NCBI GenBank assembly: GCA_016280695.1
Contig: JAEEHG010000018.1
Location: forward strand, 1 to 5,776
Length of the DNA: 5,776 nucleotides
Origin: Solobacterium sp.
GTDB lineage: Bacteria; Bacillota_I; Bacilli_A; Erysipelotrichales; Erysipelotrichaceae
Reading direction: 5' to 3'
Positions within the stretch are counted from its first letter, which is position 1. Every line of letters starts with the position of its first letter. The translations under genes were made by a program, and so were the position numbers. Below, one piece after another: positions 1 through 5,421 of this stretch. Under the pieces are notes generated by a model. It saw only the letters and a list, made by a program, of their open reading frames with translations, was not told the origin of the DNA and did not search any database.

Positions 1-746
1 AGACAATCATCGCCGGTGTCGGTGAACTGCAGCTGGATATCATCATGGACCGTATGAGAAGAGAGTTCAAGGTGGAAGCCACTGCCGGTGCGCCGCAGGT
101 TGCCTACCGTGAAACCATCCGCGGCACAGCCGAGTGCGAAGGCAAGTTCGTCCGGCAGACCGGTGGTCATGGTCAGTACGGTCATGTCTGGATCCGGTTT
201 GAGCCGAATGAGGGCAAGGGCTTCGAATTCGTTGACGCGACTGTCGGCGGCTCTGTCCCGAAGGAATACATCAAGCCGACCCAGCAGGGTCTGGAAGAAG
301 CTCTCGGCAACGGTCTGATCGCCGGTTATCCGATCGTGGATATCAAGGCAACCCTGTTCGACGGCAGCTACCATGATGTCGACTCGTCTGAACAGGCGTA
401 TAAGATCGCAGCCAGCCTGGCTCTGAAGGAAGCTGCCAAGAAGTGCAGCCCGGTCATCCTCGAACCGGTCATGAGAGTTGACGTTACGGCTCCGTCCGAA
501 TACCTCGGCGCTGTCATGGGTGACATCGTCAAGCGGCGCGGCCAGATCCGTCAGCAGGAAGAAACCGGCAACGCGATCAAGATCGAAAGCTTCGTACCGC
601 TGAGCGAAATGTTCGGGTACGTAACCGACCTGCGTTCGTTCACACAGGGCCGCGGCACCTACGTCATGCAGACAGATCACTACGAAGAAGTACCGAAGAA
701 TATCGCCAAGGAAATCATCGAAAAGAACGCGGTTTCCGCCAAGTAA
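1..746 (+). CDS. fusA: Elongation factor G, C-terminal part (5' truncated by window edge)
   Basis: The reading frame is open from position 3 to the TAA at 744-746 and gives 247 residues; EF-G is normally about 690 residues, so roughly the last third is visible and the start lies upstream of the window. EF-G is the ribosomal translocase GTPase acting in the cytoplasm. The visible part begins at the end of domain III ([10 protein letters not shown], against the usual GMGELHLDII, so a Met-to-Val and a His-to-Gln change). Domain IV follows with [10 protein letters not shown] and the tip loop [16 protein letters not shown]. Domain V begins near [11 protein letters not shown] and includes [21 protein letters not shown] and TQGRGTYVM, ending in DHYEEVP. 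The methionine at 45 is internal, not a start. tuf follows 77 nt downstream in the usual str-operon order. There is no sign of frameshift or decay. Confidence 0.97.
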   Translation, partial: TIIAGVGELQLDIIMDRMRREFKVEATAGAPQVAYRETIRGTAECEGKFVRQTGGHGQYGHVWIRFEPNEGKGFEFVDATVGGSVPKEYIKPTQQGLEEALGNGLIAGYPIVDIKATLFDGSYHDVDSSEQAYKIAASLALKEAAKKCSPVILEPVMRVDVTAPSEYLGAVMGDIVKRRGQIRQQEETGNAIKIESFVPLSEMFGYVTDLRSFTQGRGTYVMQTDHYEEVPKNIAKEIIEKNAVSAK

Positions 747-753
747 GTAATTA

Positions 754-782
754 TTGCAAACGTAAACCGATTATCATAAAAT
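754..782 (+). promoter_or_regulatory. Possible internal promoter for tuf
   Basis: In the fusA-tuf gap a TTGCAA (754-759) lies exactly 17 nt before TAAAAT (777-782), which differs from TATAAT at one base. This would start transcription near 789 and give a leader of about 35 nt carrying the AGGAGGA ribosome binding site at 807-813. It would allow EF-Tu to be made in excess over EF-G, as cells require. The -35 box matches the consensus at only four of six bases. The -10 box falls inside the hairpin listed separately. This is inference from sequence only. Confidence 0.4.
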
Positions 783-791
783 GAAATCGGT
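766..791 (+). other. Hairpin in the fusA-tuf intergenic region
   Basis: ACCGATT (766-772) pairs with AATCGGT (785-791), and TCAT (774-777) pairs with ATGA (781-784). The result is an 11-bp stem with one bulged A at 773 and an AAA triloop. No T-run follows, so it is not an intrinsic terminator. It could be an RNA processing or stability element, or a DNA inverted repeat overlapping the possible tuf promoter. The pairing is directly visible; the role is unknown. Confidence 0.5.
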
Positions 792-823
792 CTAACGATT
801 AAAATCAGGAGGAAGAAAGCATT

Positions 824-2017
824 ATGGCAAAGGAACATTTTGACCGTTCGCTGGAACATGTTAACATCGGTACCATCGGCCACGTTGACCATGGTAAGAC
901 AACACTGACAGCGGCAATCACCAAGTATCTGGCAGAGCATCCGGAAGATGGCAAGGCTGTCTTCGAAGCTTATGACAAGATCGATGGTGCACCAGAAGAA
1001 AAGGCTCGTGGTATTACAATCAATACCGCACACGTCGAATATTCGACAAACACACGGCACGATGCACACGTTGACTTCCCAGTTCACGCTGACTATGTCA
1101 AGAACATGATCACAGGTGCAGCTCAGATGGATGGCGCGATCCTGGTTGTTGCAGCAACCGACGGACCGATGCCGCAGACACGTGAGCACATCCTGCTGTC
1201 CCGTCAGATAGGCGTACCGACAATGGTCGTTTTCCTGAACAAGTGCGACATGGTCGACGATCCTGAACTGATCGACCTGGTTGAAATGGAAGTCCGCGAC
1301 CTGCTGAGTGAATATGGTTTCGACGGTGACAACACACCGATTATCCGCGGTTCTGCTCTGAAGGCTCTGGAAGGCGATCCGGAATGGCTGGCTCCGATCA
1401 AGGAACTGCTGGACGCTGTTGATACATGGATCCCGGCTCCGGAACATGAATTCGACAAGCCGTTCCTGATGGCGGTTGAAGATGTCTTCACCATCACAGG
1501 CCGTGGTACAGTCGCTACCGGCCGTGTTGAGCGTGGTAAGCTGAACCTGAACGACCAGGTTGAAATCGTCGGTCTGAAGGACACAAGAACAACTGTTGTT
1601 ACAGGTATCGAAATGTTCCGTAAGACTCTGGACTTCGCCCAGGCTGGTGACAACATCGGTGCGCTGCTCCGTGGTGTCAACCGTGACGAAGTTGAGCGTG
1701 GCCAGGTCCTGGCAAAGCCGGGTTCCGTTACCCCGCATACAGAATTCAAGGCTCAGGTCTACGTTCTGACAAAGGAAGAAGGCGGCCGTCATACACCGTT
1801 CGTCTCCAACTACCGTCCGCAGTTCTATTTCCGTACAACTGACGTTACAGGCGTCATCAAGCTGCCGGCAGGCACAGAAATGTGCATGCCTGGCGACAAC
1901 GTCGTCATGGAAGTTACTCTGCTGTCCCCGATCGCTGTCGAGCAGGGCACAAAGTTCTCCATCCGTGAAGGCGGCCGTACAGTCGGTTCCGGAAACATCA
2001 TCGAAATCACAAAGTAA
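824..2017 (+). CDS. tuf: Elongation factor Tu, with an aberrant G3 motif
   Basis: This encodes a full-length EF-Tu of 397 residues, the usual bacterial size, which delivers aminoacyl-tRNA to the ribosome as a GTP complex. AGGAGGA (807-813) precedes the ATG at 824. The GTPase domain shows G1 GHVDHGKTT (19-27), G2 RGITI (62-66), G4 NKCD (139-142) and G5 SALK (177-180). Domain 2 contains [14 protein letters not shown] (225-238). Domain 3 contains [14 protein letters not shown] (330-343) and ends with [10 protein letters not shown]. The oddity is G3: residues 84-88 read DFPVH where EF-Tu has DCPGH, so the DxxG glycine is Val87 and the Cys is Phe85. Four residues before Asp84, Asp80 stands where Tyr is expected. 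The catalytic His88 and Asp84 remain. Each change is a single T/G substitution. The rest of the protein is normal and open, so the gene call is secure. Whether this copy functions, or the bases are correct, is doubtful. Confidence 0.97.
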   Translation: MAKEHFDRSLEHVNIGTIGHVDHGKTTLTAAITKYLAEHPEDGKAVFEAYDKIDGAPEEKARGITINTAHVEYSTNTRHDAHVDFPVHADYVKNMITGAAQMDGAILVVAATDGPMPQTREHILLSRQIGVPTMVVFLNKCDMVDDPELIDLVEMEVRDLLSEYGFDGDNTPIIRGSALKALEGDPEWLAPIKELLDAVDTWIPAPEHEFDKPFLMAVEDVFTITGRGTVATGRVERGKLNLNDQVEIVGLKDTRTTVVTGIEMFRKTLDFAQAGDNIGALLRGVNRDEVERGQVLAKPGSVTPHTEFKAQVYVLTKEEGGRHTPFVSNYRPQFYFRTTDVTGVIKLPAGTEMCMPGDNVVMEVTLLSPIAVEQGTKFSIREGGRTVGSGNIIEITK

Positions 2018-2040
2018 GATTCCGATATACGGATAAACGA

Positions 2041-2070
2041 AAAGACAGTCTCATGCGACTGTCTTTTTTT
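2041..2070 (+). terminator. Intrinsic terminator of the str operon (after tuf)
   Basis: A perfect 10-bp stem, AAAGACAGTC (2041-2050) with GACTGTCTTT (2057-2066), has a 6-nt loop and runs into seven consecutive T (2064-2070). It lies 23 nt after the tuf stop codon and separates the translation operon from the membrane-protein operon downstream. Confidence 0.95.
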
Positions 2071-2095
2071 GCGGTCGAAAGGGCCGGCCCGGTAA

Positions 2096-2104
2096 TGGTA
2101 TGAT
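2096..2104 (+). promoter_or_regulatory. Possible extended -10 promoter for the DUF975-barnase-barstar operon
   Basis: TGG followed by TATGAT (2096-2104) forms an extended -10 element with one mismatch to TATAAT, placed between the tuf terminator and the next gene. No convincing -35 hexamer lies 17 nt upstream, which extended -10 promoters can tolerate. The predicted leader would be about 65 nt. A second weak candidate, TACAAT (2146-2151), is nearer the gene. Confidence 0.35.
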
Positions 2105-2177
2105 TAGGGCAGAATAATCTTAAGAAACCGGAAGGATCAATCCGATACAATAAAAGACAAAGGGAGGCGGAGAGAAT

Positions 2178-2867
2178 ATGCTGCCTAATACACGTACACA
2201 AGTAAAGCAAGAAGCGAAGGAATACCTGCGCGCTTCCTACTGGCCGGCAGTAGCGACGGCCGTGGTCCTGGTGCTGGTAACCGGCGGAATGACGGCCGGC
2301 AGCGGCGGGGTGGAAATCAACTATACATTTAACGGTTCATCTTCCTTTTATCGTCTGCAGCGGCTCATGCCGGCGGCGGCCTCGCTCAGCGGGGTTGTCC
2401 TGCTGCTGAAGATCTTTGTGATGATGCCCCTGGAAGCAGGCTGCCGCAGCTGGTTCCTGCATCGGCTGGACAACAGTGAAGGCAGTGACCTGCAGGACGT
2501 TTTCACTTCCGAAAAATACGAGCGGACCGTGCGGACAATGCTGCGGCGGTTCCTGACGGTGCTGCTGTGGACATTTGCGCTGATCATACCGGGCATCGTG
2601 GCCGCCTACCACTATCTGTTTGTGCCGTATATCATGGAGGATTACCCGGATCTGACGCCGGCGGAAGTGCTGGAGCTGTCTGCCGAGATGACCCGCGGCC
2701 ATAAATGGGATCTCTTTGTCTTCCACCTGTCCTTTATCCTGTGGGGTATTTTGACCCTGATCACAGGCATGCTGGCCGGCATCTTCTATGTCTGGCCCTA
2801 CATGGCACTTGCCGAAGCGGTTGTCTACGATGATATCCGCAATGAATGGGAGGACCGCCATGCATAA
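2178..2867 (+). CDS. DUF975-family integral membrane protein
   Basis: The product has 229 residues and resembles the DUF975 family, whose biochemical role is not known. Hydrophobic spans appear near residues 21-40, 67-85, 127-149 and 178-216 (the last long enough for two), so about five membrane segments are likely. The family-like pattern is visible in IIPGIVAAYHYLFVPYI (136-152), followed by the DYPDLTPAEVLELS stretch, TRGHKWDLF (172-180), SFILWGILTLITG and a closing WPYMALAEAVVYDD. The start is set by AGGGAGG at 2161-2167, 10 nt before ATG. Its 3' end overlaps the start of the barnase gene by 8 nt (2860-2867), so the two are probably translationally coupled. It might assist or respond to the exported RNase, but nothing in the sequence shows that. 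Confidence 0.85.
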   Translation: MLPNTRTQVKQEAKEYLRASYWPAVATAVVLVLVTGGMTAGSGGVEINYTFNGSSSFYRLQRLMPAAASLSGVVLLLKIFVMMPLEAGCRSWFLHRLDNSEGSDLQDVFTSEKYERTVRTMLRRFLTVLLWTFALIIPGIVAAYHYLFVPYIMEDYPDLTPAEVLELSAEMTRGHKWDLFVFHLSFILWGILTLITGMLAGIFYVWPYMALAEAVVYDDIRNEWEDRHA

Positions 2868-3339
2868 ACTGCTGAGAAAACTGTTTGTCCTGCTGTTCCC
2901 GCTGCTGATGTTGGCCGGGTGCACCCATGCCCCATCACCGGCTGCCTCCCCGTTGCCGACCCCGGCAGTGACCGCGGTGGCGGAGAATATCCCGGATGAA
3001 CACGGGGTCTATGATTCCAGGGACGATGTGGCGCTGTATCTGCATGTTTACGGCCATCTGCCGGATAACTTCATGACCAAGAAGGAAGCCCGGGCGGAAG
3101 GCTGGCAGAGCGGGGCATTGAACCGCACCATAAAGGGTATGTGCATCGGCGGTGATGAATACGGCAACTTCGAAGGAAACCTGCCGGAAGCGGATGACAG
3201 GATCTACTATGAGTGTGATATCGGTACGCTGCATGCCAAAAAACGGGGTGCCAGACGGATCGTCTGGTCCAATGACGGTCTGATCTACTATACGGATGAT
3301 CACTACAAGACGTTTGAGCTGCTGTACGGGGAGGAATGA
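2860..3339 (+). CDS. Barnase-family ribonuclease, predicted lipoprotein
   Basis: The product has 159 residues: a 20-residue lipoprotein signal with lipobox LAGC (Cys21), a Pro/Ala/Ser-rich linker (22-41), and a barnase-like guanyl-specific RNase domain (about 48-156). Alignment by eye to Bacillus barnase places the catalytic set on Lys74 (K27), Glu105 (E60, guanine binding), Glu118 (E73, general base), Arg129 (R83), Arg133 (R87) and His148 (H102, general acid), so an active enzyme is likely. Further family signatures are HLPDNFMTKKEA (66-77), IGGDEYGNFEGNLP (96-109) and SNDGLIYYTDDHYKTFE (137-153). The barnase Arg59 position is Phe104. GGGAGG at 2848-2853, 6 nt before ATG 2860, fixes the start; an upstream in-frame ATG at 2788 would lie inside the membrane-protein gene and spoil the signal peptide. 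The enzyme would cleave RNA outside the membrane, either in competition or in RNA scavenging. The inhibitor gene follows immediately. Confidence 0.93.
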   Translation: MHKLLRKLFVLLFPLLMLAGCTHAPSPAASPLPTPAVTAVAENIPDEHGVYDSRDDVALYLHVYGHLPDNFMTKKEARAEGWQSGALNRTIKGMCIGGDEYGNFEGNLPEADDRIYYECDIGTLHAKKRGARRIVWSNDGLIYYTDDHYKTFELLYGEE

Positions 3340-3341
3340 CA

Positions 3342-3617
3342 ATGAGCCGCCGGATAAAAATTAATGCGTCAAGAATGCAGACCAGGGATGATATCCATGA
3401 CTACATGGAAGATATTTTCGATTTCCAGGACTATTACGGCAGAAATCTGGATGCCCTGTATGACCGTCTGCAGGAAGTGACGGATGATATTGACCTGGTC
3501 TTTACCCATGATGCGATTGCCGGGATCCTGGATGTGCCGTATGCCTACCGGACGCTGATGGTACTGGGCAAGGCCTGTGACGAAAACCCGCACCTGCATA
3601 TCCTTTTCCGCCCCTGA
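3342..3617 (+). CDS. Barstar-family ribonuclease inhibitor
   Basis: The product has 91 residues, close to barstar's 89-90. It should bind and block the upstream RNase in the cytoplasm. The inhibitory loop and helix are visible as YYGRNLDALYDRL (31-43): Tyr31, Asn35, Asp37 and Asp41 match barstar Y29, N33, D35 and D39, while barstar Trp38 is Tyr40. The fourth-helix position of barstar Glu76 is Lys77. An ATG at 3336 overlaps the RNase stop codon, but GGGGAGG (3328-3334) would then lie 1 nt away; the ATG at 3342 has 7-nt spacing and is the better start. The gap to the RNase stop is 2 nt, so toxin and inhibitor should be co-translated. Confidence 0.92.
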   Translation: MSRRIKINASRMQTRDDIHDYMEDIFDFQDYYGRNLDALYDRLQEVTDDIDLVFTHDAIAGILDVPYAYRTLMVLGKACDENPHLHILFRP

Positions 3618-3628
3618 CGGCAGGAACA

Positions 3629-3637
3629 TGATAGAAT
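3629..3637 (+). promoter_or_regulatory. Possible extended -10 promoter for darA
   Basis: TGA followed by TAGAAT (3629-3637) is an extended -10 element with one mismatch to TATAAT, in the 44-nt gap between the barstar stop and darA. A weak TTTTCC lies further upstream (3604-3609) but is too far for a standard -35. No terminator separates barstar from darA, so darA may also receive read-through from the upstream operon. Confidence 0.35.
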
Positions 3638-3661
3638 AAAAAAAGTATCAGGAGGTTGACT

Positions 3662-3985
3662 ATGAAACTGATTCTTGCAATCGTATCCAATGATGACGCG
3701 TCGGATGTTTCTTCCGCGCTGACAAAAGAAAACTATTATGTAACCAGACTTGCTACAACCGGTGGATTCCTGCGGGCCGGCAATACAACTATTATTGTCG
3801 GAACCGAGGATGAACGGGTGCAGCAGTGCATTGATATCATCGGCGAGCAGTCCAAGCGCCGTACGGAGATCGTGCCGTCCACAGCGAGCTATGATGTGGG
3901 CAGATATTCCTCCTTCCCGGTCGAAGTGCAGATCGGCGGAGCAACTATTTTTGTCCTTGATGTAGAAAAGTTCATAAAACTGTGA
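3662..3985 (+). CDS. darA: Cyclic-di-AMP receptor of the DarA/PstA family (DUF970)
   Basis: The product has 107 residues, against about 109 for Bacillus DarA (YaaQ). The family is a PII-like trimeric cytoplasmic protein that binds the second messenger c-di-AMP; its downstream target is not settled. The N-terminal MKLILAIV strand, the hallmark TRLATTGGFLRAGNTTIIVG (28-47) with Thr28, Gly35, Phe36, Asn41 and Gly47, and the C-terminal FPVEVQIGGATIFVLDVEKF (85-104) match the family throughout. AGGAGG (3650-3655) is 6 nt before the ATG at 3662; a TTG at 3656 directly abuts the ribosome binding site and is rejected as start. In many Bacillota this gene sits beside tmk and holB; here it lies between barstar and an acetyltransferase gene. 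Confidence 0.95.
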   Translation: MKLILAIVSNDDASDVSSALTKENYYVTRLATTGGFLRAGNTTIIVGTEDERVQQCIDIIGEQSKRRTEIVPSTASYDVGRYSSFPVEVQIGGATIFVLDVEKFIKL

Positions 3986-4506
3986 TGACCATGGAAATCA
4001 GAAAAACAAGACCGGAAGATGTGGATGCCGCTGCGGCCATCTACGAACAGGCCCGGGCCTATATGAAATCCCAGGGCATACAGCAGTGGCAGTGGGGCTA
4101 TCCGGATCGCGAGACGGTGGTCAATGATGTGGCGGACGGCCATGGCTATGTGGTGACTGACGGTGATAAAGTCGTCGGGGTCTGCTATATTACCGAAGCC
4201 CCTGAGGCCACTTATGCTGTCATTGAAAACGGCAGCTGGCTGAATGATGAGCCGTATGTCAGCGTGCACCGTACGGCCGTGGCGAATGATGCCAAGGGAA
4301 AGGGTGTCGGCAGCTGGTTCTTTGCGGAAGCGGAACGGTATGCCAGGGAGCGGGGTTACCGGAACCTGCGGGTTGATACCCATCCGGACAATCACTCCAT
4401 GCAGAGACTGATTGAAAAGAACGGCTTTACAGCCTGCGGGAGAATCTACATCCCGCGGGAAAACAACGGGCCGCGCATTGCCTATCAGAAAGTCCTTGAG
4501 GACTGA
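3985..4506 (+). CDS. GNAT-family N-acetyltransferase
   Basis: The product has 173 residues and a single GNAT fold, which transfers acetyl from acetyl-CoA to an amine; the substrate cannot be read from the sequence. The N-terminus IRKTRPEDVDAAAAIYEQAR is the typical first strand and helix. Motif A runs over about residues 94-113 with the acetyl-CoA pyrophosphate loop KGKGVGSWFF. The following VDTHPDNHSMQRLIEKNGF (130-148) is the usual motif B region of this subgroup. The start is uncertain: GTG 3982, ATG 3985 (overlapping the darA stop by one base) and ATG 3991 are all in frame, and none has a clear Shine-Dalgarno. ATG 3985 is chosen because the overlapping stop/start suggests translational coupling to darA; 3991 is nearly as good and gives 171 residues. 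Confidence 0.92.
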   Translation: MTMEIRKTRPEDVDAAAAIYEQARAYMKSQGIQQWQWGYPDRETVVNDVADGHGYVVTDGDKVVGVCYITEAPEATYAVIENGSWLNDEPYVSVHRTAVANDAKGKGVGSWFFAEAERYARERGYRNLRVDTHPDNHSMQRLIEKNGFTACGRIYIPRENNGPRIAYQKVLED

Positions 4507-4516
4507 CGGCAGAAAA

Positions 4517-4552
4517 CAATAAAAGCAGGAACAATTGATCCTGCTTTTATTG
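4517..4552. terminator. Bidirectional intrinsic terminator between the GNAT gene and tetR
   Basis: A 14-bp perfect stem pairs 4517-4530 with 4539-4552 around an 8-nt loop. The core AAAAGCAGGA / TCCTGCTTTT gives a T-tract on either strand. It lies 10 nt after the GNAT stop (4506) and 24 nt beyond the tetR stop (4577, minus strand), so it should end both convergent transcripts. Confidence 0.9.
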
Positions 4553-4576
4553 ATGCGGGAAGGGACGGGAAAACAG

Positions 4577-5137
4577 TTATTTTTCCGTCGGCCGCAGAAG
4601 GTACGGCGCCAGCGGTTCCGGCAGGCACTTCAGCAGGCACTGGACAAGGTTCCTGATGTTTTTCGGATCAACGATCATCAGGTGATGTGTCTTGGCGGTC
4701 ACCCCGGTAATATAAAAGTCAATCATGAACTTGAGTTCATCTGACAGAGTCTCCATATTGAAACGCTCCATGATGAGTTTTTCGCATTGGCTGATGGCGG
4801 CTGACCTTGCGGTATACAGCAGTGAATTGGTTCCGTGGGAATTCCGGAGAATATTTGTATAGTAAGCAAGGTCATTCTTCAGCACTTTCCGGTACACTTC
4901 GAGAATGTCATCCAGATAATAGGGCTTTTTCACTTTATCCAGCGCTTCCTCCAGTTCACTGCCAAAACGCTGAAAAATCAGATCATCCTTATCCTTGTAG
5001 TAGTAATAGAACATCGGTGTTGTAATCTGACAATTCTCGGTAATCTCCCGTACGGAAATTTTGTTTACAGGTTTCGATTTGGCAAGTTCATAAAAAGAGT
5101 CGGCAATTAAATCTTTTGTGTTTGTTCTTTTCAGCAT
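4577..5137 (-). CDS. TetR/AcrR-family transcriptional regulator
   Basis: The product has 186 residues, normal for the family: an N-terminal DNA-binding domain and a C-terminal helical ligand/dimer domain. The helix-turn-helix spans about residues 27-47 (ISVREITENCQITTPMFYYY), followed by KDKDDLIFQRF, the typical helix-4 linker. The C-terminal domain (about 60-186) has no recognisable ligand signature. An ATG at 5146 is in frame, but the ribosome binding site AAAGG (5147-5151 on this strand) directly touches it; the ATG at 5137 has about 9 nt spacing, so it is preferred. The gene is convergent to the GNAT gene. A perfect inverted repeat just upstream suggests autoregulation. No efflux or metabolic target gene is visible beside it. 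The base composition is more AT-rich than that of neighbouring genes, compatible with, but not proof of, transfer. Confidence 0.92.
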   Translation of the reverse strand: MLKRTNTKDLIADSFYELAKSKPVNKISVREITENCQITTPMFYYYYKDKDDLIFQRFGSELEEALDKVKKPYYLDDILEVYRKVLKNDLAYYTNILRNSHGTNSLLYTARSAAISQCEKLIMERFNMETLSDELKFMIDFYITGVTAKTHHLMIVDPKNIRNLVQCLLKCLPEPLAPYLLRPTEK

Positions 5138-5158
5138 GGTTTTCATCCTTTGGACTTT

Positions 5159-5178
5159 AATAATATATCTATATTATT
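5159..5178. promoter_or_regulatory. Candidate TetR operator: perfect 9+2+9 inverted repeat
   Basis: On the plus strand AATAATATA (5159-5167), two central bases (TC) and TATATTATT (5170-5178) are perfectly complementary arms, centred 31 nt upstream of the preferred tetR start at 5137. On the minus strand it begins 3 nt after a CATAAT (5187-5182), a possible tetR -10 box. Size and position suit a TetR dimer site controlling its own gene. Being made almost only of A and T, the repeat could arise more easily by chance than a mixed sequence. Confidence 0.5.
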
Positions 5179-5245
5179 TCCCATTATGCATGAGTTTTGT
5201 TTTTATAATCTAACCGAAATGTAAATAAAATTACAGAAATTAGAA

Positions 5246-5269
5246 TATAAAAAAGCATTTCTTTGCTTT
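5246..5269 (-). terminator. Weak minus-strand hairpin with T-tract
   Basis: On the minus strand AAAGCA (5269-5264) pairs with TGCTTT (5257-5252) and is followed by further T residues and TATA. The stem is only 6 bp with two G:C pairs, so termination would be inefficient. It could back up the cca terminator and protect tetR from read-through. Confidence 0.25.
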
Positions 5270-5357
5270 CCTCATAATCGAAATTTTATAAAGGGTACAC
5301 ATGATGTTTGTGCAAAGACCTGAGGAATGTCTGAAATCAATTCATAAAAATGCGCAG

Positions 5358-5383
5358 AAAAGCCTGCAGGCATACCCGCAGAC
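5358..5383 (-). terminator. Probable intrinsic terminator of cca
   Basis: On the minus strand, CTGCGGG (5381-5375), loop TATG and CCTGCAG (5370-5364) form a 7-bp stem with one G-T pair, extendable by two more pairs (5382-5383 with 5363-5362, one a wobble). TTTT (5361-5358) follows, then a further T-run shortly after. It lies 38 nt beyond the cca stop codon. Confidence 0.6.
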
Positions 5384-5421
5384 TGCTGTGAACCGGGTTT
5401 TATTCTGCTGCATGAAGGGTT

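Larger units (their letters stand above)
5147..5421. other. AT-rich intergenic gap between tetR and cca (about 275 nt)
   Basis: There is no convincing protein gene here. The part up to about 5300 is strikingly AT-rich compared with the flanking genes. It holds the candidate TetR operator, a perfect TATAAT on the plus strand (5204-5209) without a good -35, and two minus-strand hairpins described separately. A 64-codon plus-strand frame from ATG 5301 with AAGGG five bases before it continues antisense into cca. Its product resembles nothing I recognise and a terminator-like hairpin lies inside it, so it is not called as a gene. Confidence 0.6.

Noticed and set aside
1204..1749. A second long minus-strand frame within tuf (181 codons)
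   Set aside because: Its Ser/Arg-rich product is a compositional mirror of tuf codons; it has no ribosome binding site or domain.
680..1792. A 370-codon open frame on the minus strand across tuf
   Set aside because: It lies antisense to an unmistakable tuf gene. Its Cys-rich product resembles no family, and such long antisense frames are typical over highly codon-biased genes.
2129..2144. Short inverted repeat CGGA...TCCG / GGAT-CA-ATCC before the DUF975 gene
   Set aside because: The arms are only four bases and the two pairings exclude each other; this is expected by chance.
2337..2924. A 195-codon minus-strand frame over the DUF975 gene
   Set aside because: It is His/Gln-rich without a recognisable domain and sits opposite a gene with clear membrane segments and a good ribosome binding site.
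3889..4395. A 168-codon minus-strand frame over darA and the GNAT gene
   Set aside because: It is antisense to two well-recognised genes and shows no family resemblance.
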